Assembly (NCBI RefSeq): GCF_016653465.1
Contig: NZ_NHSQ01000074.1
Span: 1-64,000 of the forward strand
DNA: 64,000 nt
Direction: 5' to 3'
DNA from: Thiocystis minor
Lineage (GTDB): Bacteria > Pseudomonadota > Gammaproteobacteria > Chromatiales > Chromatiaceae
The notes under the pieces are model-generated. The model saw only the letters and a program-made list of their open reading frames with translations, was not told where the DNA came from and did not search any database. This document shows positions 38,324 to 47,459 of this stretch, piece after piece (the first letter of the stretch is position 1; the number at the start of each line of letters is the position of its first letter). Position numbers and translations under genes: made by a program.

Positions 38324-41300
38324 GACGACTCTCCTTCGCGTGATTGCTCTTGGAGCCTTGCGTCCGTTCGGTGGTCGCGATCGCGTACATCTGTCCCGCC
38401 TCGTTGATCAAGGCAGTGGCGGTCATCCAGACCTCCAGAAGCGCGCCTTCCTTGGTGAGCCGTTGGGTGCGAAACGGCTCCAGAATTTCCGCCTGGCTCA
38501 GTTGGCGGACCCTGGTCAGGGCGTCCGCGCGCAACCCCTCCGGGATACGGTCGCGGACGTTCATCCGCAGCGCCTCGGCCTCGCTCCAGCCAAACATCCG
38601 CTCCGCGCCAGGGTTCCAGGCCAGAATACGGCCCTCCAGATCCTGCACGGTGATGGCATCGTGCGCGTCGCGCACCACCACGGCCAGTCGCAGCAGATCC
38701 TCGGACCGCCGCAGCGCCTCGCGGGCCTGCATGATCTCGGTGAGATCGACAAAGGTGAGCACCGCGCCCTCGATCACGTTGTCGAGCGTGCGGTAGGGAT
38801 GGATGCGCATCCGGTACCAGACGCCCGCCGTGGTCTGGACATCGAGTTCCTTCGGGATCAGGGTATCCAGCACCAATTGAGTATCCGCCACCAGACGATC
38901 GTAGCCCACTAGGTTGGAGAGGATGTGGCCCACCGGCCGACCGATATCGCTCAGGATCAGGTTGATGATCTGGGTCGCGTCGGGGGTGAAGCGCAGGATG
39001 CGCAGTTGATGGTCGACAAAGACGGTGCCGATGCCGGTGCCGGCCAGCAGATTGTTCATGTCGTTGTTGGTGCGCGACAGGTCGGCCACCTTGGTTTGCA
39101 GCTCGGCGTTGACCGTGGCCAGTTCTTCGTTGACCGATTGCAGCTCTTCCTTGGAGGTCTCCAATTCCTCGTTGGTGGACTGCAATTCCTCGTTGACCGA
39201 CTGCATTTCCTCGTTCGAGGATTTTAGCTCCTCGTTGATGGTCTCCAGTTCCTCGTTGGAAGACTGGAGGTATTCCTCCTTGGACCGCAGTTCCTCCTTG
39301 AGCGCGGCAATGCGCGCGTCGGTGTCCGCGCCGGCGTCATCCATTCCGTCGTCGGCGGCGCACGCCGGTTCAAGCTCGCCGGGTTGCGCCGGCTCCAGGA
39401 CGACCAGATACAGCGGCGTCTCGGACGTCGTGGCGGGATCTGGCGTCACCGGGCAGACCAACAGGTTGACGCGGGTGAAATCGCCGTTGGTTTTCACGCG
39501 CACACCCGCGCGGCGCACGTTTCCCCGGTTCACCGCCGCCTGGCGTAGGGCGGTGGTCAGGTCGGGCCGCAGACCTTCGCGCGCCATTTTGAGGAGATTG
39601 CTGACGCCGGTTTCGCCGGGGGGCGGTTCCAGATAGAGACCGGTGCGCCCGTGCAGATAGAAGATGTCGCCCCGTGCGTTGACCAGCGCGGCGGACAGGG
39701 CGACCGCTTGCAGCAGCGTCTGTTCGGTCAGTTCGCGCAGCGGCAGTTTCAGCGAGAAGGCCGCGGTTCCGGGCACCCGAGGAGGCACCGGCTTACTGGC
39801 AGTCAGGGGCGGCACGAACCGCTCCAGGGGCAGGCGCCGCGCATAGCCATCGTCCTTGCGGCGATAGAGCTTCAGCTTGCGATCCAGCACCTCAAACAGA
39901 TCGGGATACTCGCCCACCGTCTCGGAGGTTCCCAGAAAGAGAAAACCGCCGGGATTCAAGGCGTAATGGAAGAGCGGAATCAGCCTTTTCTGCACCTCCC
40001 CGCCGAGATAGATGAGGAGGTTGCGACAACTGATGAGGTCGAGCTTGGAGAACGGCGGATCCTTGATCAGGCTGTGTTCGGAAAAGACTAGCAGGTCGCG
40101 AACGCCTTTGTGGACGCGATAGATGTCGCCGCCGGGCTCGGCGGTGAAAAAGCGCGCGAGGCGCTCCGCCGAGAGGTCGGTGGCGATGCTGGCCGGGTAG
40201 AGCCCGACGCGGGCGGTGGCGATCGCCTGGGCGTCGATGTCGGTGGCGAAGACCTGCACCTTGAAGCGCTGCCGCATCGCCTCCTGACGTTCGGCAAGCA
40301 GGATGGCGAGCGAATAGGCTTCCTCGCCGGTGGAGCAGCCCACCGAACAGACGCGGATCGCGACCTCCGCCGACTTGCCGGCAAAGAGTTTGGGGATCAC
40401 CGTTTCTTCAAGCGCCTGGAAGGCGGCGGGGTCGCGGAAAAAATTGGTGACGCCGATCAGGAGATCGCGAAAGAGCGCGTCCGACTCGGCGGGCATCTGC
40501 CGCAGATACTGCACATAGTCATCGATGGTGGCGATCTGATGGACGGCCATGCGCCGCTCGATGCGGCGCTGGATGGTGCTGGGTTTGTACTGCGAAAAGT
40601 CGTGGCCGGTCTGGGCGCGCAGCAGGACGAAGATCTTGCGCAGATGATTGCCGCTCTGGGACGGCGGGACCGCGCCCGGCCGTGGCGGGCGGCCGAAGGC
40701 GTGGACCGCGTAGGCGATGAGTTGGGCGGGCATCTCGGCCGGCGGCAGCGCATAGTCCACCAGTCCGGTGGCGATGGCGCTGCGCGGCATCCCGTCGTAC
40801 TCGGTGGAGTCGGGGGTCTGAGCCATGACCATGCCGCCCTCGCCCTTGATCGCCCGCACGCCCAGGGTGCCGTCGCTGCCGGTGCCCGAGAGCACGATCC
40901 CGATGGCGCGCGCGCGCTGGTCCTGGGCCAGCGAGCGGAAAAAGAAATCGATCGGCAGGCGCTGGCCGCGCGGGGCGGAAGGCTCCAGGAGTTGCAGCGC
41001 GCCGTTGAGAAAGGCCATGTCACGATTCGGCGGGATGATGTAGGCGCAGTTGGGCCGCACCACCATCCCATCCTCGACCTCGGACACCCGCATCCGGGTC
41101 GAACGCTGGATAAGATCGGTGAGGATGCTCTTGTGATCCGGGGCCAGATGCTGCACCAGCACGAAGGCCATGTCCGGATCGGTGTCGGCGGGCATGCCGG
41201 AGAAGAAGGCTTCAAAGGCCGCCAGCCCCCCGGCCGAGGCGCCGATGCCGACGATCGGGAAACCGTCCGGGGAGTGCTCGGGCGTCTCCGTCTCCGGGGC

Positions 41301-41354
41301 GGCGTCGGGCTTGGCGTCACGCGGTGTCGGCGTGGTCTGCGTTTTCTGCTTCAT
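38307..41354 (-). CDS. CheB-CheR-PAS fusion
   Basis: 1015 residues. A CheB methylesterase domain (about 30-220) with GASAGG, QHLAPDHKS and SGTGSDGTLG supplying Ser, His and Asp; a CheR methyltransferase domain (about 235-490) with GCSTGEEAYS for SAM; a long coiled coil (about 655-730) built of repeated EEL units (SSNEELETINEELKSSNEEM and so on); then PAS domains (about 745-1000). Such fusions link receptor-type methylation chemistry to sensory signalling. No CheA or CheW is adjacent. It is co-directional with and overlaps the six-PAS protein gene. Confidence 0.93.
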   Translation of the reverse strand: MKQKTQTTPTPRDAKPDAAPETETPEHSPDGFPIVGIGASAGGLAAFEAFFSGMPADTDPDMAFVLVQHLAPDHKSILTDLIQRSTRMRVSEVEDGMVVRPNCAYIIPPNRDMAFLNGALQLLEPSAPRGQRLPIDFFFRSLAQDQRARAIGIVLSGTGSDGTLGVRAIKGEGGMVMAQTPDSTEYDGMPRSAIATGLVDYALPPAEMPAQLIAYAVHAFGRPPRPGAVPPSQSGNHLRKIFVLLRAQTGHDFSQYKPSTIQRRIERRMAVHQIATIDDYVQYLRQMPAESDALFRDLLIGVTNFFRDPAAFQALEETVIPKLFAGKSAEVAIRVCSVGCSTGEEAYSLAILLAERQEAMRQRFKVQVFATDIDAQAIATARVGLYPASIATDLSAERLARFFTAEPGGDIYRVHKGVRDLLVFSEHSLIKDPPFSKLDLISCRNLLIYLGGEVQKRLIPLFHYALNPGGFLFLGTSETVGEYPDLFEVLDRKLKLYRRKDDGYARRLPLERFVPPLTASKPVPPRVPGTAAFSLKLPLRELTEQTLLQAVALSAALVNARGDIFYLHGRTGLYLEPPPGETGVSNLLKMAREGLRPDLTTALRQAAVNRGNVRRAGVRVKTNGDFTRVNLLVCPVTPDPATTSETPLYLVVLEPAQPGELEPACAADDGMDDAGADTDARIAALKEELRSKEEYLQSSNEELETINEELKSSNEEMQSVNEELQSTNEELETSKEELQSVNEELATVNAELQTKVADLSRTNNDMNNLLAGTGIGTVFVDHQLRILRFTPDATQIINLILSDIGRPVGHILSNLVGYDRLVADTQLVLDTLIPKELDVQTTAGVWYRMRIHPYRTLDNVIEGAVLTFVDLTEIMQAREALRRSEDLLRLAVVVRDAHDAITVQDLEGRILAWNPGAERMFGWSEAEALRMNVRDRIPEGLRADALTRVRQLSQAEILEPFRTQRLTKEGALLEVWMTATALINEAGQMYAIATTERTQGSKSNHAKESRLDSQG

Positions 41355-41478
41355 CGCCCATCCCCTGTGTTTGAAGCTGTATTTAGGTGGTTTCCTGAAA
41401 ACAACCGACCCGCGGAGAGGCTGTTAATCCTGTCCATTTAAAGCATTGATTCCGGTAGAAACGTTCCCGGAAATCGCC

Positions 41479-42399
41479 TTACCCCTCGGCCAGACAAACG
41501 CGATTGCGTCCCTCGTGTTTGGCCCGATACAGGGCAGTATCGGCCGCCATGAGCATGGCGTCCACATCCTCGCCGGCGTTCCAGAGCTTGACCCCAGCGC
41601 TGAAGGTGATGGGCACCTGACCCGCTTTGGTGGGGACCGGACGCTCCGAGATGGCCGACAGCAAACGCTGATAGAGCGTCCTGACATCGAGTTCTTGAAT
41701 GCGTGGCGTGATCACCACGAACTCCTCTCCGCCGAAACGGCCCAGGAAGTCATAGGGTCTGAGATTGCTTTCCAGGGTCCGGGCGAAGCGGCAGAGCACT
41801 TCATCGCCCACCGTATGACCGTAGGTATCGTTGACCAGCTTGAAATGGTCGATGTCGCAAATCCCGACGGCCAGACCCTCGGGGTGCCGCTGCTCTCGGG
41901 ACAGTTGACGCGCGAGCGCGTCCAGGATGGCCCGGCGGTTCAACACGCCGGTCAGCGGATCGTGCGTGGCCTCGTGCGCCAGCGCGTCGCGCGCGGCGAG
42001 AAACTTGGACTGCATTTCGACCAGGCGGCGACCGACCTCAATGCGCGCGCCCAACTCGCCGGGATCGAACGGCTTGGCCAGGTAATCGTCGGCCCCGCCA
42101 TCCAGCCCGGAGACGATGTCGGCCTTTGCCCCCTTGGCGGTCAGCATGATGAGATACGGCGGCTGATCGGTCGGCAACGAGCGCACACGACGCACGACCT
42201 CCAGCCCATCCAGCTCCGGCATCATCCAGTCGAGAATGGCCAGGGCCGGCGCGTCGGGATGCTTCAAGACCTCCCAGGCAGCGGCGCCGTTGACGGTCTC
42301 GATGACGTCATGACCGATCTTCCTCAGCATCTCCGCCAACACGACGCGGGATGTCACATCGTCTTCGGCGATCAGGATACGCATCGCCACCTCCTCCAA
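41479..42399 (-). CDS. Response regulator with GGDEF diguanylate cyclase domain
   Basis: 306 residues. REC about 6-125 with acceptor Asp in LAILDWMMPELDG (near residue 57) and a conserved Lys in YLAKPF. GGDEF-type domain about 140-300 with RFGGEEFVVI: GGEEF, the active variant. An ATG at 42384 (MRILIAEDD) could be the true start. It lies between the large hybrid kinase upstream (77 bp gap) and the CheB-CheR fusion downstream, and is the likely phospho-output of that kinase: phosphorylation would raise c-di-GMP. Confidence 0.94.
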   Translation of the reverse strand: MEEVAMRILIAEDDVTSRVVLAEMLRKIGHDVIETVNGAAAWEVLKHPDAPALAILDWMMPELDGLEVVRRVRSLPTDQPPYLIMLTAKGAKADIVSGLDGGADDYLAKPFDPGELGARIEVGRRLVEMQSKFLAARDALAHEATHDPLTGVLNRRAILDALARQLSREQRHPEGLAVGICDIDHFKLVNDTYGHTVGDEVLCRFARTLESNLRPYDFLGRFGGEEFVVITPRIQELDVRTLYQRLLSAISERPVPTKAGQVPITFSAGVKLWNAGEDVDAMLMAADTALYRAKHEGRNRVCLAEG

Positions 42400-42475
42400 C
42401 TCATTGACTCGATGCCCGCGTCGCCAACATCAATGGCGGCGACGTCCGGATGACTGCGGCTGAACAGGATCGCGA

Positions 42476-45400
42476 TCACAACCACTCCCGGTCGGTCAGG
42501 AGCGGGAAATCCTGAACCATCGAGTGCCTCAATCCGTCGAACTCCGTTTCCAGTTCGACCAGACGGTCTCTGGCCGTGTTCAAATCTCCGGCCTTGGCCG
42601 CCTGCTCCATCGCGAAGGCCACCGCCCGCAAGCGTTGACCACCCACATTGGCCGACGCACCCTTGATGGTATGCGCCTGCCGCTCGGCGCTTGGGGCGTC
42701 TCCAACCTCCAGAGTGCCCCGTAGCGCCGCGATCTGTCGTGGTAGATCGGTCAGGAAACATTTGGCCACAGTGCGCGCCAGGTTCTCGTCGTCCATCAGT
42801 CGGGACAGTAAATCAGCCCGGTCGAAAACCGACACATCCACATCCAGTATTCGAACGGAAGACGTGACGGTTTGCTCGGCCACCTCCGACGCTTGACGGG
42901 TCTCGGACATGGATTCCCTCGGCAACCATTGTGCGAGCACCTGCGCCAAAACGGTTGGAGAAACCGGCTTGGACACATAATCGCTCATACCCGCGTTCAG
43001 ACAATGTTCCTGGTCACCCCGCATCGCATTGGCGGTCATGGCGATAATCGGCAGCCGATGATTCCGGACGGCGGACGCCGGATCGCGAATGATCCGCGTG
43101 GCCTCCAGTCCGTCCATGACGGGCATCTGCACGTCCATCAGAACCAGATCGTAGGGAATGGTCGCGAGCGCCGTGACGGCTTCCGCGCCGTTTGCCACGG
43201 CGTCGGCGTGCAACCCCATTTTTTTCAGAATGCCCAAGGCGACCTGCTGGTTGGTAATGTTGTCCTCCGCGAGCAAGATGCGCGCCGTATGCCCGGCGAA
43301 CAGGTTGAGGGTCTCGCGCGCCCGGTGGCGCATGGCGATTGGCCTCGGGCTCGCCTCCATGGCGACGTGATCGGCCAGTGCCAGTAAGAGAACCGCCTGC
43401 AACTCTTCGTGCCGAATCGGCTTGGTGGCATAGGCCGCGAATCCGATTTCCTGGAAACGCCGGGCGTCGCCACGCATTCCCAGCGAGGTCAGCATGACCA
43501 TCCGGGTGTCGGCAAGGCGCGGGTCCGCCTTGATGGTTCGACCCAGGGTCTCGCCATCCATGTCGGGCATCTGCATGTCGATGACGGCCAAACGGAAAGG
43601 ATCCTGCTCGTCCAGCGCCGTCGAGAGACGCTGGAGCGCCTCGGGGCCGTCCCGTGCCTCCGCCGGCCGCATGCCCCAGCAGGTCAAACGCGTGGTCAGG
43701 ATTTCGCGATTGGTGGCGTTGTCGTCGACGATCAGGACATGCACGCCAAACAGATCCGCCGGTAAGGGCATCGGGGTATTCGCAGACTCGGGTTGCTTGG
43801 CAAGACGCGCCGTGAACCAGAACTCCGAGCCCTTGCCTTCCTCGCTGTTGACGCCGACCTCGCCGCCCATCAACGCGGCCAACTGTTTGGAGATCGCCAG
43901 GCCGAGACCGGTACCGCCGTATTGCCGCGTGGTGGAGGCGTCGACCTGACTAAACTTGTCGAACAGCAGTCCGAGTTTGTCCGGAGGGATGCCGATCCCC
44001 GTGTCGCGGACCGCAAAGCGGAGCAGGACACCGCTCGTCTGCTCCTCCAGAACCGACACCCGAACCGATACCTCTCCGGAGGGCGTGAACTTGATGGCGT
44101 TGCCGGCCAGATTGGTCAGGATCTGGCGCACACGGCCGGGGTCGCCACGCAGAAACGCCGGAACCTCGGGATCGGCGGCACACAGAAATTCAAGCCCCTT
44201 GTCCTGGGCGCGCACGGCCAGCGTCGCGGCAAAATCCTCCAGCGAACTCGACAGATCGAAGTCCAGTTCTTCCAGGTCAAGTTTTCCGGCCTCGATCTTG
44301 GAAAAGTCGAGGATGTCGTTGATCAGACGCAGCAGGGATTCGCCGCTGGCCCGCACGACCTCGGCAAAATGACGCTGCTCGTCGTTGAGATCCGTCTCCA
44401 GCAGCAGACCGGTCATGCCGATGACCCCGTTCATGGGCGTGCGGATTTCGTGGCTCATGTTGGCCAGAAATTCGCTCTTGGCGATATTGGCCAGCTCGGC
44501 CCTGGCCGCCTGCTCCTGGGCGAACGCGGTCTGTTGCGCCAGATGTTCGTTCAGCCGCTCCGCCTCTTCCTTGGCCCGACGCAGGGCGTCGTCGGCCAGT
44601 TTGCGCTCGGTGATGTCGGTATGCGACCCGGCCATCCGGAAGGGATTGCCGGCCTCGTCGCGAATCGCCGCCCCGCGGGCATGGATCCAGCGATCGCTGC
44701 CATCCTTGTGCCGCAGCCGAAACTGGATGTCGTAGTGTTGGAGCGAGGCGTGCAGATAGTGCTCGACATAGGCCATCACCGTCGGTTTGTCGTCGGGATG
44801 CAGAAGCCCTTCAAAGGTCGCGAAGACATTGGCCAGTTCCTCGTCCCGGTAGCCGAGCTGGGCCTTCCACTGGGGCGAGAGGAAGAGACTGTTGTCGCGT
44901 AGATTCCAATCCCAGATGCCGTCGTTGGAGCCCTTGACCGCCAGTTCATACTGTTCGCGGCTCGCCCGCAGGTCTGCCTGCTGGCCGAGAATCGCGCGAT
45001 CGGCGCGGCGTAACAGCACCAGGATCATGCCCAGAATCACCGCGAGCAACACCCCGCTCCCCGCGCCGCCCAGCGTCAGCAGGCGCGCAAAGGCGTCCTG
45101 TTCGGCACGGATATTGCGGATGATCAGGAGGTCGCCAACCTCGCTGCCCGCGGCGTCGGTTAGGGGCGCCACGGACACCCGCCAGGGGTTCCCGTCGAAG
45201 ACGATCTCGTGGTTCGATTCGCCGTGGGCATGATTGCCCTCTGGGGCATGGTTGGCAAAGGGCGCGAAGGCATCGGGCAGACGGCCCTGAGAGGCGTGGA
45301 TCAAGACGCTGTCGGGCAAACGATCCCAGTCGGCCTCGCGTCCGAGCAGGCGCATCCCTTCTTCCCAGGTCCGACGGTCGAGAAATTCCTTGCGAATCGA

Positions 45401-47074
45401 CACGGCCAGTTGGCTGCCGGAACGCAGATGGAGCGATTGGAGCACCTCCTCGATCTCCTTGCCCAACTCGACATAACCGACGAGCGTGCCCGCGTCGAAG
45501 ACCGGCTGAACCACCCGCAAGGTAAAGGTGCCAAGTGGCCCAAGCTCCAGACCCGAGGCGGTATGGCCGGTACGCTCGGCCTCCAGCGCGCTGAAGCGAC
45601 CGATGCGGTCGCCGAATTTCTCCGGCTTGTGAACGCGCAGCAAACAGACGCGGTGACGGTCGAAAAAATAGAAATGCGTGAGATGGTAATCCCGGTGCAG
45701 CGTCTGATAGAGAGGACTCCAGTCAGCGAGGAGTTGCTCGATATCGCGCTCGCCCGCGTGCTGACCCAAGGCCGCGCGCACCCTGGCATCCGCCGCAATG
45801 GGCTGGATGGCCGCGGCCAGACCGGCGGCCTGCTGCTTCAAAGCGGCCCGCAGGTCGCCAGACACCTGGGCGAGCGTATTGGCGGTGGTCACGTTTAGCT
45901 GCTGCCGATGCTGCTGCCACAGCAGCGCGACCGCGCCTGCCATCAAGAGCAGCACCATCGCCGTCAGTGGCGGCAACAGACGCCGCAGCACCGGTTTGGG
46001 CCGTGAATCGATCCTGCGCCTGGAGACCAGCGCGGTCGTCAGGCCGATCAGTAACACCAGCATCAGCCCCACCGGAATGGCCGCGCGCGCGGCCAGATTC
46101 CAGCGCCAGTCACGCGCGTCGATATCCATCCCCAGGACGGCAAGCATCTCGCCGGTGCCTTTATAGGCGCCGGCGCAAAGGATCAGATCGTCCACCCGTT
46201 CGACATAGGTGGTCTTGGGCTGAAGTTTGCGGGTGGTGGGATTGACGTACTGATAATCGACCCAGCCGCTGCCCTCGGAGAGGGCGATCCGCTGAATCTC
46301 CCGCCGGAAGAACGTCCCCCCGGACCAATCCTTCTGATCGATCAGGTTGCGGCCAACCAGTTCCGGTTTGACCGGATGCGCCAGCATGGTCATCTCGGAA
46401 TCGTAGACAAACGCATAGAGACTGTCCTGTCGAAAGGCGCCTAGCGGGTCGTTCACTTCCCGCATGAAACGCTCGCGGCCCTGTTCGCGGTAGAAGTCCG
46501 CGGCTTTGCGCACCATGGCCTGGGCATCGGCCGGCGTGACGGAATCGGAAAGTCCCGTCGCGGTATCCTGGATTGGCACCAAGGCTGAGATCCAGGTGCC
46601 CCAACCGTCGGCAATCGGGCCTTCCACCAACTCGGTCTTGTCATCGAAGACCGCGAGCAAGCCGGTCGATGCATCCTCGTACACTTGCCCTGGCGGAGAA
46701 TAACCCTCCGCGCCGGCCGTTTCGCTGTTCACGAAGAAAAACACCGCACCATCGGGCTTGCGGCCCATGAGATAGGCAAACCGGAATTGCGGATTGGCCG
46801 AGCGGACGGCGATCATCTGTTCCTTGAGCCGCAGGTAATCGGGATTATCCAGATCCGCCGCCGTGCCGGTGAGCGCCTGGACGCCCTCGACATTCACCGT
46901 CCGCGCCACCAGGCGGATTTGCTTGAGCAGTTCCTCACGCAGCTCGTGATCGGCGCGCAGCACGGTCCACCAGGAGAAGATCGCCCCAATAATCACGATC
47001 GTCACGACCGCGCCGGCCATCCAGGAAACCCCTGCCTGACTTTGACCCCTCGCGTACACTTTACTCATCGGCAC
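42476..47074 (-). CDS. Hybrid sensor kinase with two extracytoplasmic sensors, PAS, two REC and HPt
   Basis: 1532 residues. TM about 20-38, first periplasmic sensor (about 60-320), TM about 338-358 and 372-390, second Cache-like sensor (about 395-660), TM about 685-705, PAS about 725-850, HisKA with [13 protein letters not shown] near 900, HATPase (about 1000-1115, N and G boxes intact), REC1 ([11 protein letters not shown]), REC2 ([13 protein letters not shown]) and a C-terminal HPt domain with [13 protein letters not shown]. This is a BarA/ArcB-like phosphorelay with two sensors in series, which is unusual. It probably feeds the REC-GGDEF protein next door. It starts the minus-strand block. 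Confidence 0.93.
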   Translation of the reverse strand: MPMSKVYARGQSQAGVSWMAGAVVTIVIIGAIFSWWTVLRADHELREELLKQIRLVARTVNVEGVQALTGTAADLDNPDYLRLKEQMIAVRSANPQFRFAYLMGRKPDGAVFFFVNSETAGAEGYSPPGQVYEDASTGLLAVFDDKTELVEGPIADGWGTWISALVPIQDTATGLSDSVTPADAQAMVRKAADFYREQGRERFMREVNDPLGAFRQDSLYAFVYDSEMTMLAHPVKPELVGRNLIDQKDWSGGTFFRREIQRIALSEGSGWVDYQYVNPTTRKLQPKTTYVERVDDLILCAGAYKGTGEMLAVLGMDIDARDWRWNLAARAAIPVGLMLVLLIGLTTALVSRRRIDSRPKPVLRRLLPPLTAMVLLLMAGAVALLWQQHRQQLNVTTANTLAQVSGDLRAALKQQAAGLAAAIQPIAADARVRAALGQHAGERDIEQLLADWSPLYQTLHRDYHLTHFYFFDRHRVCLLRVHKPEKFGDRIGRFSALEAERTGHTASGLELGPLGTFTLRVVQPVFDAGTLVGYVELGKEIEEVLQSLHLRSGSQLAVSIRKEFLDRRTWEEGMRLLGREADWDRLPDSVLIHASQGRLPDAFAPFANHAPEGNHAHGESNHEIVFDGNPWRVSVAPLTDAAGSEVGDLLIIRNIRAEQDAFARLLTLGGAGSGVLLAVILGMILVLLRRADRAILGQQADLRASREQYELAVKGSNDGIWDWNLRDNSLFLSPQWKAQLGYRDEELANVFATFEGLLHPDDKPTVMAYVEHYLHASLQHYDIQFRLRHKDGSDRWIHARGAAIRDEAGNPFRMAGSHTDITERKLADDALRRAKEEAERLNEHLAQQTAFAQEQAARAELANIAKSEFLANMSHEIRTPMNGVIGMTGLLLETDLNDEQRHFAEVVRASGESLLRLINDILDFSKIEAGKLDLEELDFDLSSSLEDFAATLAVRAQDKGLEFLCAADPEVPAFLRGDPGRVRQILTNLAGNAIKFTPSGEVSVRVSVLEEQTSGVLLRFAVRDTGIGIPPDKLGLLFDKFSQVDASTTRQYGGTGLGLAISKQLAALMGGEVGVNSEEGKGSEFWFTARLAKQPESANTPMPLPADLFGVHVLIVDDNATNREILTTRLTCWGMRPAEARDGPEALQRLSTALDEQDPFRLAVIDMQMPDMDGETLGRTIKADPRLADTRMVMLTSLGMRGDARRFQEIGFAAYATKPIRHEELQAVLLLALADHVAMEASPRPIAMRHRARETLNLFAGHTARILLAEDNITNQQVALGILKKMGLHADAVANGAEAVTALATIPYDLVLMDVQMPVMDGLEATRIIRDPASAVRNHRLPIIAMTANAMRGDQEHCLNAGMSDYVSKPVSPTVLAQVLAQWLPRESMSETRQASEVAEQTVTSSVRILDVDVSVFDRADLLSRLMDDENLARTVAKCFLTDLPRQIAALRGTLEVGDAPSAERQAHTIKGASANVGGQRLRAVAFAMEQAAKAGDLNTARDRLVELETEFDGLRHSMVQDFPLLTDREWL

Positions 47075-47227
47075 TCATCTGACCATGACAACTCGTGGAT
47101 GGATCCTTCGGCGATCGCGTCTTCGCGGCGCGGTCCCTGGCCGCTCCCGCGAACTGCCGACAGCAGTCGGCGGGAAAATGCTTTATTCTGTTTGCTTTAT
47201 CCTCAAACCGTGCGGAAGAGATGTCAA

Positions 47228-47419
47228 ATGGCCAAACCTAACTACGCGTTTGCAAAGCGTCAGCGAGACCTCGCCAAAAAGCAGAAGAAGGAAGAGAAGC
47301 AACAGCGGAAGACCGTCGTCAGCGAGGAGCAGCCTCCAGAGACGCAACTGCTCGACCACGACGACAGAACCGATCGCTCCGAAACCGCGTCGCCATCGCC
47401 GGCGTCGGACGAGGCGTGA
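47228..47419 (+). CDS. Small basic/acidic conserved protein
   Basis: A 63-residue protein, MAKPNYAFAKRQRDLAKKQKK followed by an acidic tail. The Lys/Arg-rich N-terminal helix is typical of a small conserved family in proteobacteria. A Shine-Dalgarno (ggaagaga, 8 bp upstream) precedes ATG 47228. A longer frame starting at 46685 crosses the start of the hybrid kinase gene and is not credible. The gene is divergent from the kinase and convergent with mrcA. Function unknown, possibly RNA- or ribosome-associated by composition. Confidence 0.75.
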   Translation: MAKPNYAFAKRQRDLAKKQKKEEKQQRKTVVSEEQPPETQLLDHDDRTDRSETASPSPASDEA

Positions 47420-47459
47420 GTCGATGGACCAACGACGCCTGCCAGTCTTGGACGAGCGG

